Below, in pieces: positions 24,687-31,208 of a stretch of DNA of 40,770 nucleotides. How positions within the stretch are numbered: the stretch's first letter is position 1; each line of letters begins with the position of its first letter. Source of the DNA: Desulfovibrionaceae bacterium (GTDB lineage Bacteria > Desulfobacterota > Desulfovibrionia > Desulfovibrionales > Desulfovibrionaceae). The translations under genes were made by a program, and so were the position numbers. The notes below the pieces were generated by a model. It ran no database searches, was not told where the DNA came from, and saw only the letters and a list, made by a program, of their open reading frames with translations. The stretch lies in assembly GCA_015233395.1 (NCBI GenBank), contig JADFXV010000021.1, positions 1 to 40,770 on the forward strand. Direction: 5' to 3'.

Positions 24687-25899
24687 GATTCCGGACCTCA
24701 AGGCGGTCTTCGGGCTGCCGCCGGAAAAGGCGATCGCATTTTTCCGGTCCAAAGGCCTCGAGATCACCTTCGACTGGCACGATGTCTGGAAAGACGCCCA
24801 CGCCAAGGCCTTCACGGTCGCCAAATGCACCCGCCTGGATGTGCTCAAGGACATCCGCGCCGCCCTGGACAAGGCCCTGGCCCAGGGCCAGACGCTGGCC
24901 CAATTTCAGAAGGAGCTCACGCCCGTCCTCCAGGCCAAAGGCTGGTGGGGTCGCCAGCTCGTCACCGATCCGCGAACCGGCGAACAAATCAAGGCCGAAC
25001 TCGGCTCCCCGCGCCGCCTGGCGCTCATCTACAGCGCCAACATGCAGACTGCCTACATGGCCGGCCGCTACCGCGAGCAGTTGGAGAACGCCGACGCCCA
25101 GCCCTGGTGGATGTATGTGGCCGTGATGGACGCGCGCACCAGGCCAGCGCACGCGGCCATGAACGGCCAGACCTTCCGCTACGACGATCCCTTCTGGGCG
25201 GCCTGCTATCCCCCCAACGGCTGGAACTGCCGCTGCCGGGTCCGGGCCATGGACGGCGACACGGTCAAGACCAAGGGCGTCAAGCCGCAATCCAGCGCCG
25301 GCCGCATGAGCAAAGACGAGGTCGTGGTCTCGCGCCGCACCGGCGAGATCCGCGAACGCACGGTCTACACCGACCCCAAACGCGATATCAGATTCAGCCC
25401 CGATCCGGGCTGGGACTATAATCCGGCCACCTCCTGGATGCAGGGCATGGGCCCGAAGCTGACCGACTCCTTGGCCCAGGGCCCGGCCGGGGCCAGCCAG
25501 ATGGCCCTGCGCGAATTGGTCAAATCGGATGGATTCAAGTCTTTCCTTGAAAAGCCCGAGGGCCTCTGGCCCGTGCTGCGTCTCGAAGAAAAGGCCGCCC
25601 TGGCGATCAAGGCGCAAGATCCCGTGGCCGTGCTGTCGGCCGAGACCTTACTCAAGAACCAGGCCGCCCATCCCGAACTCACCCTGGAGGACTACCATAT
25701 CCTCCCTGATCTGGGTCAGCCCGACCTGGTCATCAAGGACGGCCCGCAAACCGTCGTGCTCATCAAGCGCGGCGACGTCTGGTATCACGGGGTGGTCAAA
25801 TCCACGAAGACCGGCCTGGGGACATTCGTGACGTCCTTCAGGCGCACCGAGGCGGCGGATGTCGAGAGGATCAAACGGCGAGGCGAAATTTTGGAATGA
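24679..25899 (+). CDS. Mu gpF (gp30) minor head protein with C-terminal nuclease-toxin-like domain
   Basis: 406 residues from a GTG at 24679 (AEIPDLKAVFGLPPEKA), with AAGG 8 bases upstream. Residues 1-210 are the MuF/SPP1 gp7 domain; the conserved stretch is YVAVMDARTRPAHAAMNGQT, ending in PPNGWNCRCRVRAM. Residues about 310-406 form an extra domain: LTLEDYHILPDLGQPDLVIK, VVLIKRGDVWYHGVVKSTKT, and FVTSFRRTEAADVERIKRRG. This fits the barnase/EndoU/colicin/RelE-like (PBECR) nuclease domains known at the end of MuF proteins. Such proteins are packaged in the head and may be injected. No immunity gene is evident next to it. Confidence 0.88.
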   Translation: MAEIPDLKAVFGLPPEKAIAFFRSKGLEITFDWHDVWKDAHAKAFTVAKCTRLDVLKDIRAALDKALAQGQTLAQFQKELTPVLQAKGWWGRQLVTDPRTGEQIKAELGSPRRLALIYSANMQTAYMAGRYREQLENADAQPWWMYVAVMDARTRPAHAAMNGQTFRYDDPFWAACYPPNGWNCRCRVRAMDGDTVKTKGVKPQSSAGRMSKDEVVVSRRTGEIRERTVYTDPKRDIRFSPDPGWDYNPATSWMQGMGPKLTDSLAQGPAGASQMALRELVKSDGFKSFLEKPEGLWPVLRLEEKAALAIKAQDPVAVLSAETLLKNQAAHPELTLEDYHILPDLGQPDLVIKDGPQTVVLIKRGDVWYHGVVKSTKTGLGTFVTSFRRTEAADVERIKRRGEILE

Positions 25900-26031
25900 G
25901 GCGGTCGGCGGGGCCTCCCCTTAACCCCGCATGGCGCTCCGGGCGCGAGGCCCGTGCTACGGCCGGGAGAATAACACCGTGTCGCGGCCGCCCTTACTTC
26001 CCATATAAGTGATACGGAGAAAAAAGCAAGC

Positions 26032-26469
26032 ATGATCGAAATCCGCATTGACGACGCCGCCGTCAGGGCCAAGCTGACCGAGCTGATGCGCCGGGGCATG
26101 GACCTGACCCCGGCCATGCGCAAGGCGGCCGGGATCATGGCCGACGCGGTTGAAGAGAACTTCGACCAGGAGGGCCGCCCGAAATGGCCGTCCCTGGCGG
26201 CAGCGACGATCAAGGCCCGTGCCAAGACAGGCAACTGGCCGGGCAAGATCCTCCAGCGCTCGGGCAGCCTAGCCGCCTCGATCACCCGGTCTTCAGATGC
26301 TCACCAGGCCATGGCCGGCACGAATAAGGTCTATGCTGCCATCCAGCACTTTGGCGGCAAGGCCGGGCGCGGCCATAAGGTGACGATCCCGGCCAGGCCA
26401 TTCATGAAGCTCGAAGAGGACGACATGGCGAAGATCGTGAAGATGTTCGAGGAGTATTTGACCAAATAA
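26032..26469 (+). CDS. Virion morphogenesis protein (Mu gpG / gp31-like)
   Basis: 145 residues. It matches the phage virion morphogenesis (tail_S) family: MIEIRIDDAAVRAKLTEL, PAMRKAAGIMADAVEENFDQ, then LQRSGSLAASITRSSD and the C-terminal YAAIQHFGGKAGRGHKVTIP followed by ARPFMKL. Mu gpG is needed for head-tail completion. The ATG has ACGGAG 13 bases upstream, somewhat far. A 132-base spacer after MuF is the largest gap in the module. Confidence 0.92.
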   Translation: MIEIRIDDAAVRAKLTELMRRGMDLTPAMRKAAGIMADAVEENFDQEGRPKWPSLAAATIKARAKTGNWPGKILQRSGSLAASITRSSDAHQAMAGTNKVYAAIQHFGGKAGRGHKVTIPARPFMKLEEDDMAKIVKMFEEYLTK

Positions 26470-26482
26470 ACAGGGAGGGACA

Positions 26483-26659
26483 ATGCCGGAAATGCGCAAC
26501 AACGCCAGCTGCACATGCGGCCAAGCCTTTGTCGTCATCGTCAACTCAATTCACCCGACCAACCGCAAGGATGGGATACGCCTCATTTATCCCGAAGAGC
26601 CCGACGAGGGATGGTGTGCTTTTCGCTGTAAGAATTGCGGCGAGGTATTACCGGCTTAA
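26483..26659 (+). CDS. 58-residue zinc-ribbon protein
   Basis: A short gene with a strong AGGGAGG site 5 bases upstream of the ATG. Cysteines fall as CTC at 10-12 and CAFRCKNC at 45-52, a layout for one zinc ion. The segment RCKNCGEVL resembles the RCKNC knuckle at the N-terminus of Mu Com, the RNA-binding activator of mom translation, but the overall layout differs and no mom gene is nearby. It ends the + strand operon just before a terminator. The role (RNA- or DNA-binding regulator) is inference. Confidence 0.75.
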   Translation: MPEMRNNASCTCGQAFVVIVNSIHPTNRKDGIRLIYPEEPDEGWCAFRCKNCGEVLPA

Positions 26660-26692
26660 AAAAAAGCGGCCCCGGTTTTCCGGGGCCGCTTC
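26658..26692. terminator. Bidirectional intrinsic terminator
   Basis: A perfect 10-bp GC stem (GCGGCCCCGG, 26666-26675; partner 26680-26689) with a TTTT loop, flanked by an A-run on the left and TTCCGTTT on the right. It stands between the converging packaging operon (+) and the early/moron genes (-), so it can end both transcripts. Confidence 0.88.
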
Positions 26693-26720
26693 CGTTTAAA
26701 TCCGTTTTAAACCGCGCCGG

Positions 26721-26948
26721 TCAAGCGGCGCGGTTCTTCAATGCCTCGCCCGCCCGCCGCAGCTCCTGGCCGCACATGCCGACGATCAAAAGCAGCCCCA
26801 GCGCGCCGCTTTGAGACAACGGCTCTTGTCCTGGCTCGTTGCCCACCATGGACAGCCAGTCGCCCAGAAAATCCATCACCGACTCCACCCCGTTGACTAT
26901 GTCGCGCGGTTGATCGCTGCCGGTCAGCCCGGACGCAGCGGCGTCCAT
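26721..26948 (-). CDS. Small hypothetical protein coupled to the BRO-N gene
   Basis: 75 residues from the ATG at 26948, which overlaps the stop of the BRO-N gene (TAATG). One moderately hydrophobic stretch (GALGLLLIVGMC) may bind a membrane or be a buried helix. No family is recognised. It is the last gene before the terminator on the - strand and probably co-transcribed with the BRO-N gene. Confidence 0.65.
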   Translation of the reverse strand: MDAAASGLTGSDQPRDIVNGVESVMDFLGDWLSMVGNEPGQEPLSQSGALGLLLIVGMCGQELRRAGEALKNRAA

Positions 26949-27601
26949 TAACGCACCTCGGGGCAGGAGTCCTGCTGGCACAAGGCGGCCTTGCGGCAGC
27001 TTTGCCCCTGGCCCGCGCCCACTCGGTAGCCGCGCTCGAACATCTCTTGATCGAGCAGCCCGAGCTCCAGGGCTTGGCGCAGGAAGATGCCGACATAGCG
27101 GTCCGAGCGGCCGATGAGCAGGCCTATTTCCTTGGCGTTGAGCCCCTTGGACCGGTAATGCAGGACTTGCTCCAGGTCTTTGCGCTGCGCGTCGGTAAGG
27201 ACCAAAAGCGCCCGCGCCCCCTCGATTTTAGCCTTGGCCAGGGCGTGCCGCCGCGCCCACTTGAGGAAAGCCGCCACCGAGCGCCGGAAGGCCGCGGCCT
27301 TGTCGGTCTGGGCCAGGAAGGAGAGGATGTAGACGCCTTCCTCGGTGAAGACGCGGACTTCGCGGTCCTTGCCGTCAACCGTGGTCAATTTGACCACGGT
27401 TGTATGGTCCTGAACTTCAACTACATTTCTTTGATAAAGGTGGCCGATAGCGTTACGAGGATCGGCATAGCCAAGCTGCTTACCGACCTCTTCGGCGGTG
27501 AAATAGATATCGCCGCCGTCGCGGATGACGCATTCCATGCCATTCAAGGTGAAAATTTCGGGGACATCGCCGGGGACTGCTGGAACATTAGGCTTCGACA
27601 T
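26948..27601 (-). CDS. BRO-N domain protein, antirepressor-like
   Basis: 217 residues, with AGGAG 6 bases before the ATG. Residues about 18-115 form a BRO-N domain: MECVIRDGGDIYFTAEEVGK, QLGYADPRNAIGHLY, and VFTEEGVYILSFLAQTDKAA followed by RRSVAAFLKWARR. BRO-N proteins bind DNA and often act as antirepressors in phages. The C-terminal part has a predicted HTH (GLNAKEIGLLIGRSDRYVGI) and a cysteine-bearing tail. It is placed downstream of the phage early genes with its own leader, as expected of a moron. A role in control of lysogeny is inferred only. Confidence 0.88.
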   Translation of the reverse strand: MSKPNVPAVPGDVPEIFTLNGMECVIRDGGDIYFTAEEVGKQLGYADPRNAIGHLYQRNVVEVQDHTTVVKLTTVDGKDREVRVFTEEGVYILSFLAQTDKAAAFRRSVAAFLKWARRHALAKAKIEGARALLVLTDAQRKDLEQVLHYRSKGLNAKEIGLLIGRSDRYVGIFLRQALELGLLDQEMFERGYRVGAGQGQSCRKAALCQQDSCPEVR

Positions 27602-27849
27602 GATGGACTCCTAGAAGTTTGGTAGTTGAAAACAAAAAAAGGACGACACACAGCGCTACCAAGCCTTCTAGGGGCTCCCAGGGCCTCGCGGACTCCCGGA
27701 CACTGCATGCCGCCCTTGTTACGCCCGGAAAGCTTCCGGTCGTAAAGATGCGGTCTCAAAACGAATCCCCCCTTTCGTGCCCATTTCTGGGTGCGAGGCG
27801 GGAGGCGGCCTCTAGAAGTTTGGTAAAGCCCGGTTAATTCTGTCAGGGA
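27602..27849. promoter_or_regulatory. Leader region with three copies of a TACCAAACTTCTAG-type repeat
   Basis: This 248-base gap precedes the BRO-N gene. CTAGAAGTTTGGTA occurs exactly at 27611-27624 and 27812-27825 (direct, 201 bases apart), and a near copy lies inverted at 27657-27672 (TACCAAGCCTTCTAGG). The first copy overlaps the BRO-N ribosome site on the - strand. The repeats may be operators for an autoregulating BRO protein or the footprints of moron insertion. No clear -35/-10 was found. Confidence 0.55.
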
Positions 27850-28767
27850 CTAATTGTCAAGAGGTTTGTCGACACCCTTCAAACAATCGTTTCCCAATTT
27901 TATTTCGTATGAGATATTCCCCACTTGTGGATATTTTTTGTGTAATTCTTCTTCTATTGCTATTTTCTTGTCAGTTTGTTTCTTTAAAAACTGACGTAAA
28001 TTGTCTGATTTCAATTTAAAAAAAGCTGTATCAACAAAACCAATGACTTCCTCTTCTTGAAATTCACCTTTTTTTGCCTCCGTAATTTGCATATAATTCA
28101 TAAATGTAACTTTCACGGTATTTTTATCGTCACTATCCAGAATGTCAACGTTGCTACGTTTTTTTATCCCAATCCCAGCAACTTTATAAACCATTTCACC
28201 GGGACGATACCCATAGAAATAACGCTTGCCATAGAAATAGCGTTCTAAAATCTTTACCCTTGTTCCCTTGAAAATTTTAAACACTCCCTTACTTTTTTCT
28301 TTATCGACCTGGGGAGTAAGTGTTCCATTTATATCATTTTCCAAAACAATAATTTGGCCTGGTTGCCGTCCTTGTTCAGGAGACAACCCCTCTTTTGCCT
28401 CTAAATCCCTGTTTCTAGTCCAGAGTTCCTTAATAAAGGAACAATATAATTCTCGTTCTTCTGCCATGTTATCTTGCACAAACTCTTGGACCGATGTGGA
28501 AGTTGGCTTAGTCGCGGGTCCGCTCGCAACCGGCGCGGGATTGGGCTGAGATGGCGTCGTCACGGACTGTTCAGCCCATTTGTCGTCGACTTCTTTCTTG
28601 ACGAAGATCGCGAAGGCCACAAACGACAGCAGGATTAGCAGGGAGTAGAATTTGAGTACCTTGACGCGAGTGCGTTCCCCCCTGCGCAGAACAATGGTGG
28701 GCTTCATCAGGCCGAGGATCAGGCAGAGCACCGAGAACAGGCATAGCAGAAAGAAAAACATGGCCAT
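27850..28767 (-). CDS. AT-rich moron encoding a two-TM membrane protein
   Basis: 305 residues with GGGAGG before the ATG. Residues 3-22 and 40-57 are hydrophobic; between them lies GLMKPTIVLRRGERTRVKVL, an N-terminal element I have seen in diverse small membrane proteins. A Pro/Thr linker leads to a soluble, lysine-rich domain. The DNA from about 27.85 to 28.55 kb is strikingly AT-rich and uses AT-ending codons, unlike all neighbours, which indicates recent transfer. The soluble part should face the periplasm or cytoplasm depending on hairpin topology. Superinfection exclusion or defence is possible but unproven. Confidence 0.8.
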   Translation of the reverse strand: MAMFFFLLCLFSVLCLILGLMKPTIVLRRGERTRVKVLKFYSLLILLSFVAFAIFVKKEVDDKWAEQSVTTPSQPNPAPVASGPATKPTSTSVQEFVQDNMAEERELYCSFIKELWTRNRDLEAKEGLSPEQGRQPGQIIVLENDINGTLTPQVDKEKSKGVFKIFKGTRVKILERYFYGKRYFYGYRPGEMVYKVAGIGIKKRSNVDILDSDDKNTVKVTFMNYMQITEAKKGEFQEEEVIGFVDTAFFKLKSDNLRQFLKKQTDKKIAIEEELHKKYPQVGNISYEIKLGNDCLKGVDKPLDN

Positions 28768-28835
28768 AAGCCGCCTCCCTTCCGTTTGGATTTACGTTCG
28801 TTACCGCGATCTGCCTATATCGGCAATGGGCTATC

Positions 28836-28910
28836 TCAATCCCGCCACAACACCATGCGCCGAGCATTGGCCACGGCCAGACGTTTCATTGTGTCCGTGA
28901 GTTCTCTCAT
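28836..28910 (-). CDS. Possible 24-residue peptide gene
   Basis: A short frame from the ATG at 28910 encodes MRELTDTMKRLAVANARRMV and four more residues, forming a basic amphipathic helix. AAGGAG lies about 10 bases upstream. It fills the gap between the small membrane protein and the moron. Such a short frame can occur by chance. Confidence 0.35.
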   Translation of the reverse strand: MRELTDTMKRLAVANARRMVLWRD

Positions 28911-28936
28911 AAGCCTTGCGCTCCTTTCTTTCCAAC

Positions 28937-29161
28937 TTACCCCCGCCCCCAAACCAAAATCGCCCGAACGGTCAGCACGCCGAGGACAACGCACTGGATC
29001 GCCAGGGCGCGGTGGCGCCTGGCCAGGGCAAAGACGAGCCACAGGATCTGCGCGGCGAGCATGAGGTACTGCCCCACGATGTGCTTGTCGCCGACAAGCC
29101 AGACCGCGACCATGGTCACGGCCATGGCCAGCCATTCGAGGGCTTCAATCTTGGATATCAT
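28937..29161 (-). CDS. Small three-TM membrane protein
   Basis: 74 residues, hydrophobic over most of the length: WLAMAVTMVAVWLVG, GQYLMLAAQILWLVFALA, and IQCVVLGVLTVRAILVW give three membrane spans. The start lies inside the end of the upstream gene (17-base overlap). No family was recognised. Early operons of transposable phages often hold such genes; function is unknown. Confidence 0.75.
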   Translation of the reverse strand: MISKIEALEWLAMAVTMVAVWLVGDKHIVGQYLMLAAQILWLVFALARRHRALAIQCVVLGVLTVRAILVWGRG

Positions 29162-29333
29162 CGAACCGCTCGCGCTTGATCTCGTCGGCGATGAAAGACA
29201 TGATTTTGCACGTCAATTCCAATGCCGGGGTCTGCTGGCTATCCTTTTGAAGGGTCGGCATGAACTTGAACGAACAAGATATCTTGGCGCGTTCCAAATC
29301 CTTGTCTTCGATCGTGATGATCGCTTTGGCCAT
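29145..29333 (-). CDS. Small conserved-type phage protein
   Basis: 62 residues with GGAGGTG before the ATG (MAKAIITIEDKDLERAKISC, later IMSFIADEIKRERFDDIQD). The composition is that of a small alpha/beta soluble protein; two cysteines are present. It follows the HU gene after a 72-base gap that contains a 7-bp hairpin (29358-29390). No function can be assigned. Confidence 0.75.
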   Translation of the reverse strand: MAKAIITIEDKDLERAKISCSFKFMPTLQKDSQQTPALELTCKIMSFIADEIKRERFDDIQD

Positions 29334-29405
29334 CGTTCACCTCCCCGGCTTATCTCCGCCCCCGACCAGGTCGCATACCGGGCCGGGGGCTGGAGGAAGG
29401 CGAGG

Positions 29406-29678
29406 CTAGAACTTGAGATCCTTGCCGGGCTTGAAGACCACCTTCTTGCCGGCGGGGATCTGGATGGCCTCGCCGGTTTTGGGGTTGCGCCCGGCGCGGG
29501 CCTTGGTTTCCTTGACCGAGAAGGTGCCGAAGCCGCGCACGGTGACTTCGCCACCGGCGGCCATGGCCTTCTTGATGCGATCCAGGACTTCCTCCACGGC
29601 GGCCTTGGCCTGGGTGAAGGGCATTCCCGTCTTGTCCTTGATTCCTTCCGCCAAATCGTCTTTGCCGATCGTTCTCAT
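29406..29678 (-). CDS. HU/IHF-family DNA-bending protein
   Basis: 90 residues, the standard HU length, with AGGAG 6 bases upstream. The HU signature is clear: IGKDDLAEGIKDKTGMPFTQ, VTVRGFGTFSVKETKARAGR, NPKTGEAIQIPAGKKVVFKP. HU bends DNA as a dimer. Mu transposition depends on host HU for the transpososome and IHF at the early enhancer, so a phage copy could make transposition less dependent on the host. It may also compact or repress DNA. Confidence 0.95.
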   Translation of the reverse strand: MRTIGKDDLAEGIKDKTGMPFTQAKAAVEEVLDRIKKAMAAGGEVTVRGFGTFSVKETKARAGRNPKTGEAIQIPAGKKVVFKPGKDLKF

Positions 29679-29687
29679 GTCTCGCTC

Positions 29688-30179
29688 CTATTGGGGTTTA
29701 CGGCCGCGCGGGGCGCGGCCGGGGTTGACGTCGTCTCCGAAAAATCGCTTGTAGGCCTCGATCCAGTTCCCGAGAAAGATTTTTTGTCCGTCCTCCAGGC
29801 TCAGCGTGCGATCTTTGCACACGAGCTTGAGGACGTAGACCTCAAGCCGGTCCTTTTTGTGGGCGTTCCAGGGCTCGGTCCAATAGCTCTGCGGCCAGAG
29901 GTTCTCGAACTCGTCCGCGCCGCCCAGGCAAAGCGGCACGTCGTGGTCCACCTCATATTCCCCGGGCTCATGCCGGGTGATGCCGTAGGCGGCATAGACC
30001 CGCTCCTTGAGGGCGGCGGGCGTATGCCGGTGCGCCTTGGCATAGCCCGGCCGGCAAACTTCCGAGATGTCCGTGCTGGCGATCGCGCCCGGGGTCAAGC
30101 TCCGGTCCGGCAGATCTCCGGCCAGGGCCACGCTCGCGGCCAGCATGAGCGCGAGGATCGACAGGATGGTCTTTTTCAT
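29688..30179 (-). CDS. Secreted HNH-type nuclease
   Basis: 163 residues from the ATG at 30179, with GGAGAAGG upstream. Residues 1-20 form a signal peptide (KKTILSILALMLAASVALA, cleavage after ALA). The HNH core reads EYEVDHDVPLCLGGADEFEN with His79, then NLWPQ and NAHKKDRLE with His107 as the likely metal ligand. Cysteines 42, 84 and 121 may form a disulfide. The mature enzyme should act in the periplasm, where it could cut incoming DNA. Its start overlaps the stop of an upstream small gene that has been broken by duplication. Confidence 0.82.
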   Translation of the reverse strand: MKKTILSILALMLAASVALAGDLPDRSLTPGAIASTDISEVCRPGYAKAHRHTPAALKERVYAAYGITRHEPGEYEVDHDVPLCLGGADEFENLWPQSYWTEPWNAHKKDRLEVYVLKLVCKDRTLSLEDGQKIFLGNWIEAYKRFFGDDVNPGRAPRGRKPQ

Positions 30180-30456
30180 TGCACCTTCTCCGTTGGGACG
30201 TTCAGAAACAGAAACACCACGGTTTTTTCTCCAATCCGCGCGGGCGTCGGAACTGCTTGCTTGGCAGGTTGCGCTGCCCAGGCTTGAAGCCATTTCGTGA
30301 AACGCCCTAAGGCGACGGCAACCCCGTAAAGCAAATCGGAACTGCTTGCTTGGCAGGTTGCGCTGCCCAGGCTTGAAGCCATTTCGTGAAACGCCCTAAG
30401 GCGACGGCAACCCCGTAAAGCAAACGCGACATTACGGCCACAAGAACCCGTTTCAT
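30176..30456 (-). pseudogene. Small gene broken by an 89-bp tandem duplication
   Basis: The start at 30456 overlaps the upstream stop as ATGA. As sequenced, the frame (MKRVLVAVMSRLLYGVAVAL and on) ends at a TAG at 30307 after 49 residues. Removing one copy of the 89-bp repeat (89 is not a multiple of 3) restores 63 residues ending VVFLFLNVPTEKVQ, whose stop overlaps the nuclease start as ATGA. Both ends thus fit the operon only when a single copy is present. The intact product would be a small basic protein with a hydrophobic stretch; its function is unknown. Confidence 0.8.
30247..30424. repeat. Perfect 89-bp tandem direct duplication
   Basis: Bases 30247-30335 and 30336-30424 are identical by direct reading. 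Each copy starts TCGGAACTGC and ends TAAAGCAAA. The duplication lies inside a small coding gene and shifts its frame. Collapse to one copy by homologous recombination or slippage would restore the gene. Confidence 0.95.
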
Positions 30457-30884
30457 TTCGCCTCGCAATCGTCGACGGCGACCGGCTCTTCGCGGCCGAC
30501 GACGAATACCTTCCAGCGGCCGTCGTGCGCCAGGAAGGGCCGCGAGCTCGTGAAGGTCACGTCGCGCATGCGGCCCAAGCCGAGATCGGTATAGTCATTG
30601 CCGTTGAGCACGGCCACGCGCGTGCTCTTGGGCCAGTCCGGGGGAGGAGGAGGCTCTCCGGCCCCAAACCAGAGCCTGGCCAGAGCGGTGAACGCCCCGG
30701 CGGCATCGAAAAATTCATATCTTGCACCGACCTGCGAGAACCATTTGCCGCAGACCCGAATGCGGTAGAGACCGGCGTCGTCGGGGTCTTCCGAGAACGC
30801 CTCGGCGTTGAAAAAGAATGCTTTCAGCGTCTTGCCGCCAAATTTGAGCAAAACGGCGAATGATTTTTTGCGTTTTTCGGCCAT
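30453..30884 (-). CDS. Hypothetical protein downstream of the Mor gene
   Basis: 143 residues. A basic N-terminus (MAEKRKKSFAVLLKFGGKTL) leads to a beta-rich, aromatic body (RIRVCGKWFSQVGARYEFFD), a proline run, and a final WKVFVVGREEPVAVDD. I recognise no family. It follows the Mor gene in the same direction, so it is a middle gene, and its stop overlaps the start of the broken gene. Confidence 0.75.
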   Translation of the reverse strand: MAEKRKKSFAVLLKFGGKTLKAFFFNAEAFSEDPDDAGLYRIRVCGKWFSQVGARYEFFDAAGAFTALARLWFGAGEPPPPPDWPKSTRVAVLNGNDYTDLGLGRMRDVTFTSSRPFLAHDGRWKVFVVGREEPVAVDDCEAK

Positions 30885-30909
30885 GTTTTTGAAGCAATCC
30901 TGGTTTGGA

Positions 30910-31206
30910 TCAGATAAACGTGTGCTGGTCGCCCTTGACCGCGCCGCCCTCGACGATGTGGTAGACGTGTCGCTCGGTAATCCCGCATTTCAGGGCCAGC
31001 GTCTTGGCGTTGGTGCCGTTGTACTGCGCTCTGACGTAGCGCTCGACGGTCGCCTTGAGCCCGGAGCGCGGAATATTCAGTTGGGTGCCCCCGAGCTTGT
31101 CCACGAGCTTCACGGCCACCTCCAGCCCGCATTCCTGGACGATCAAGCCGAGATCGCCGGTGAAATCCTCGGGCCGGGCCAATTCAAGCAGGTCTTTATG
31201 GAGCAT
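30910..31206 (-). CDS. mor: Mor-type transcription activator (Mor/C family)
   Basis: 98 residues. The Mor/C pattern is visible: an N-terminal dimerisation part (LGLIVQECGLEVAVKLVDKL, GGTQLNIPRSGLKATVERYV) and a C-terminal HTH (YNGTNAKTLALKCGITERHV followed by YHIVEGG). In Mu, Mor activates the middle promoter and C the late promoters. Only one Mor/C family gene is visible here, so it may drive both middle and late transcription. Confidence 0.88.
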   Translation of the reverse strand: MLHKDLLELARPEDFTGDLGLIVQECGLEVAVKLVDKLGGTQLNIPRSGLKATVERYVRAQYNGTNAKTLALKCGITERHVYHIVEGGAVKGDQHTFI

Positions 31207-31208
31207 GA

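Noticed and set aside
23097-24872. Long open frame (591 codons) antisense to the portal gene
   Set aside because: It mirrors the portal and MuF coding region. The product has no family features, and high GC creates such shadows throughout this window.
25900-26031. Possible 25-residue gene or immunity peptide in the MuF-gpG spacer
   Set aside because: The frame at 25931 has no ribosome site and reads as basic low-complexity sequence. Only weak GC hairpins are visible.
29358-29390. Hairpin between HU and the next gene
   Set aside because: A 7-bp stem with a 19-base loop and no T-run; too weak to call a terminator.
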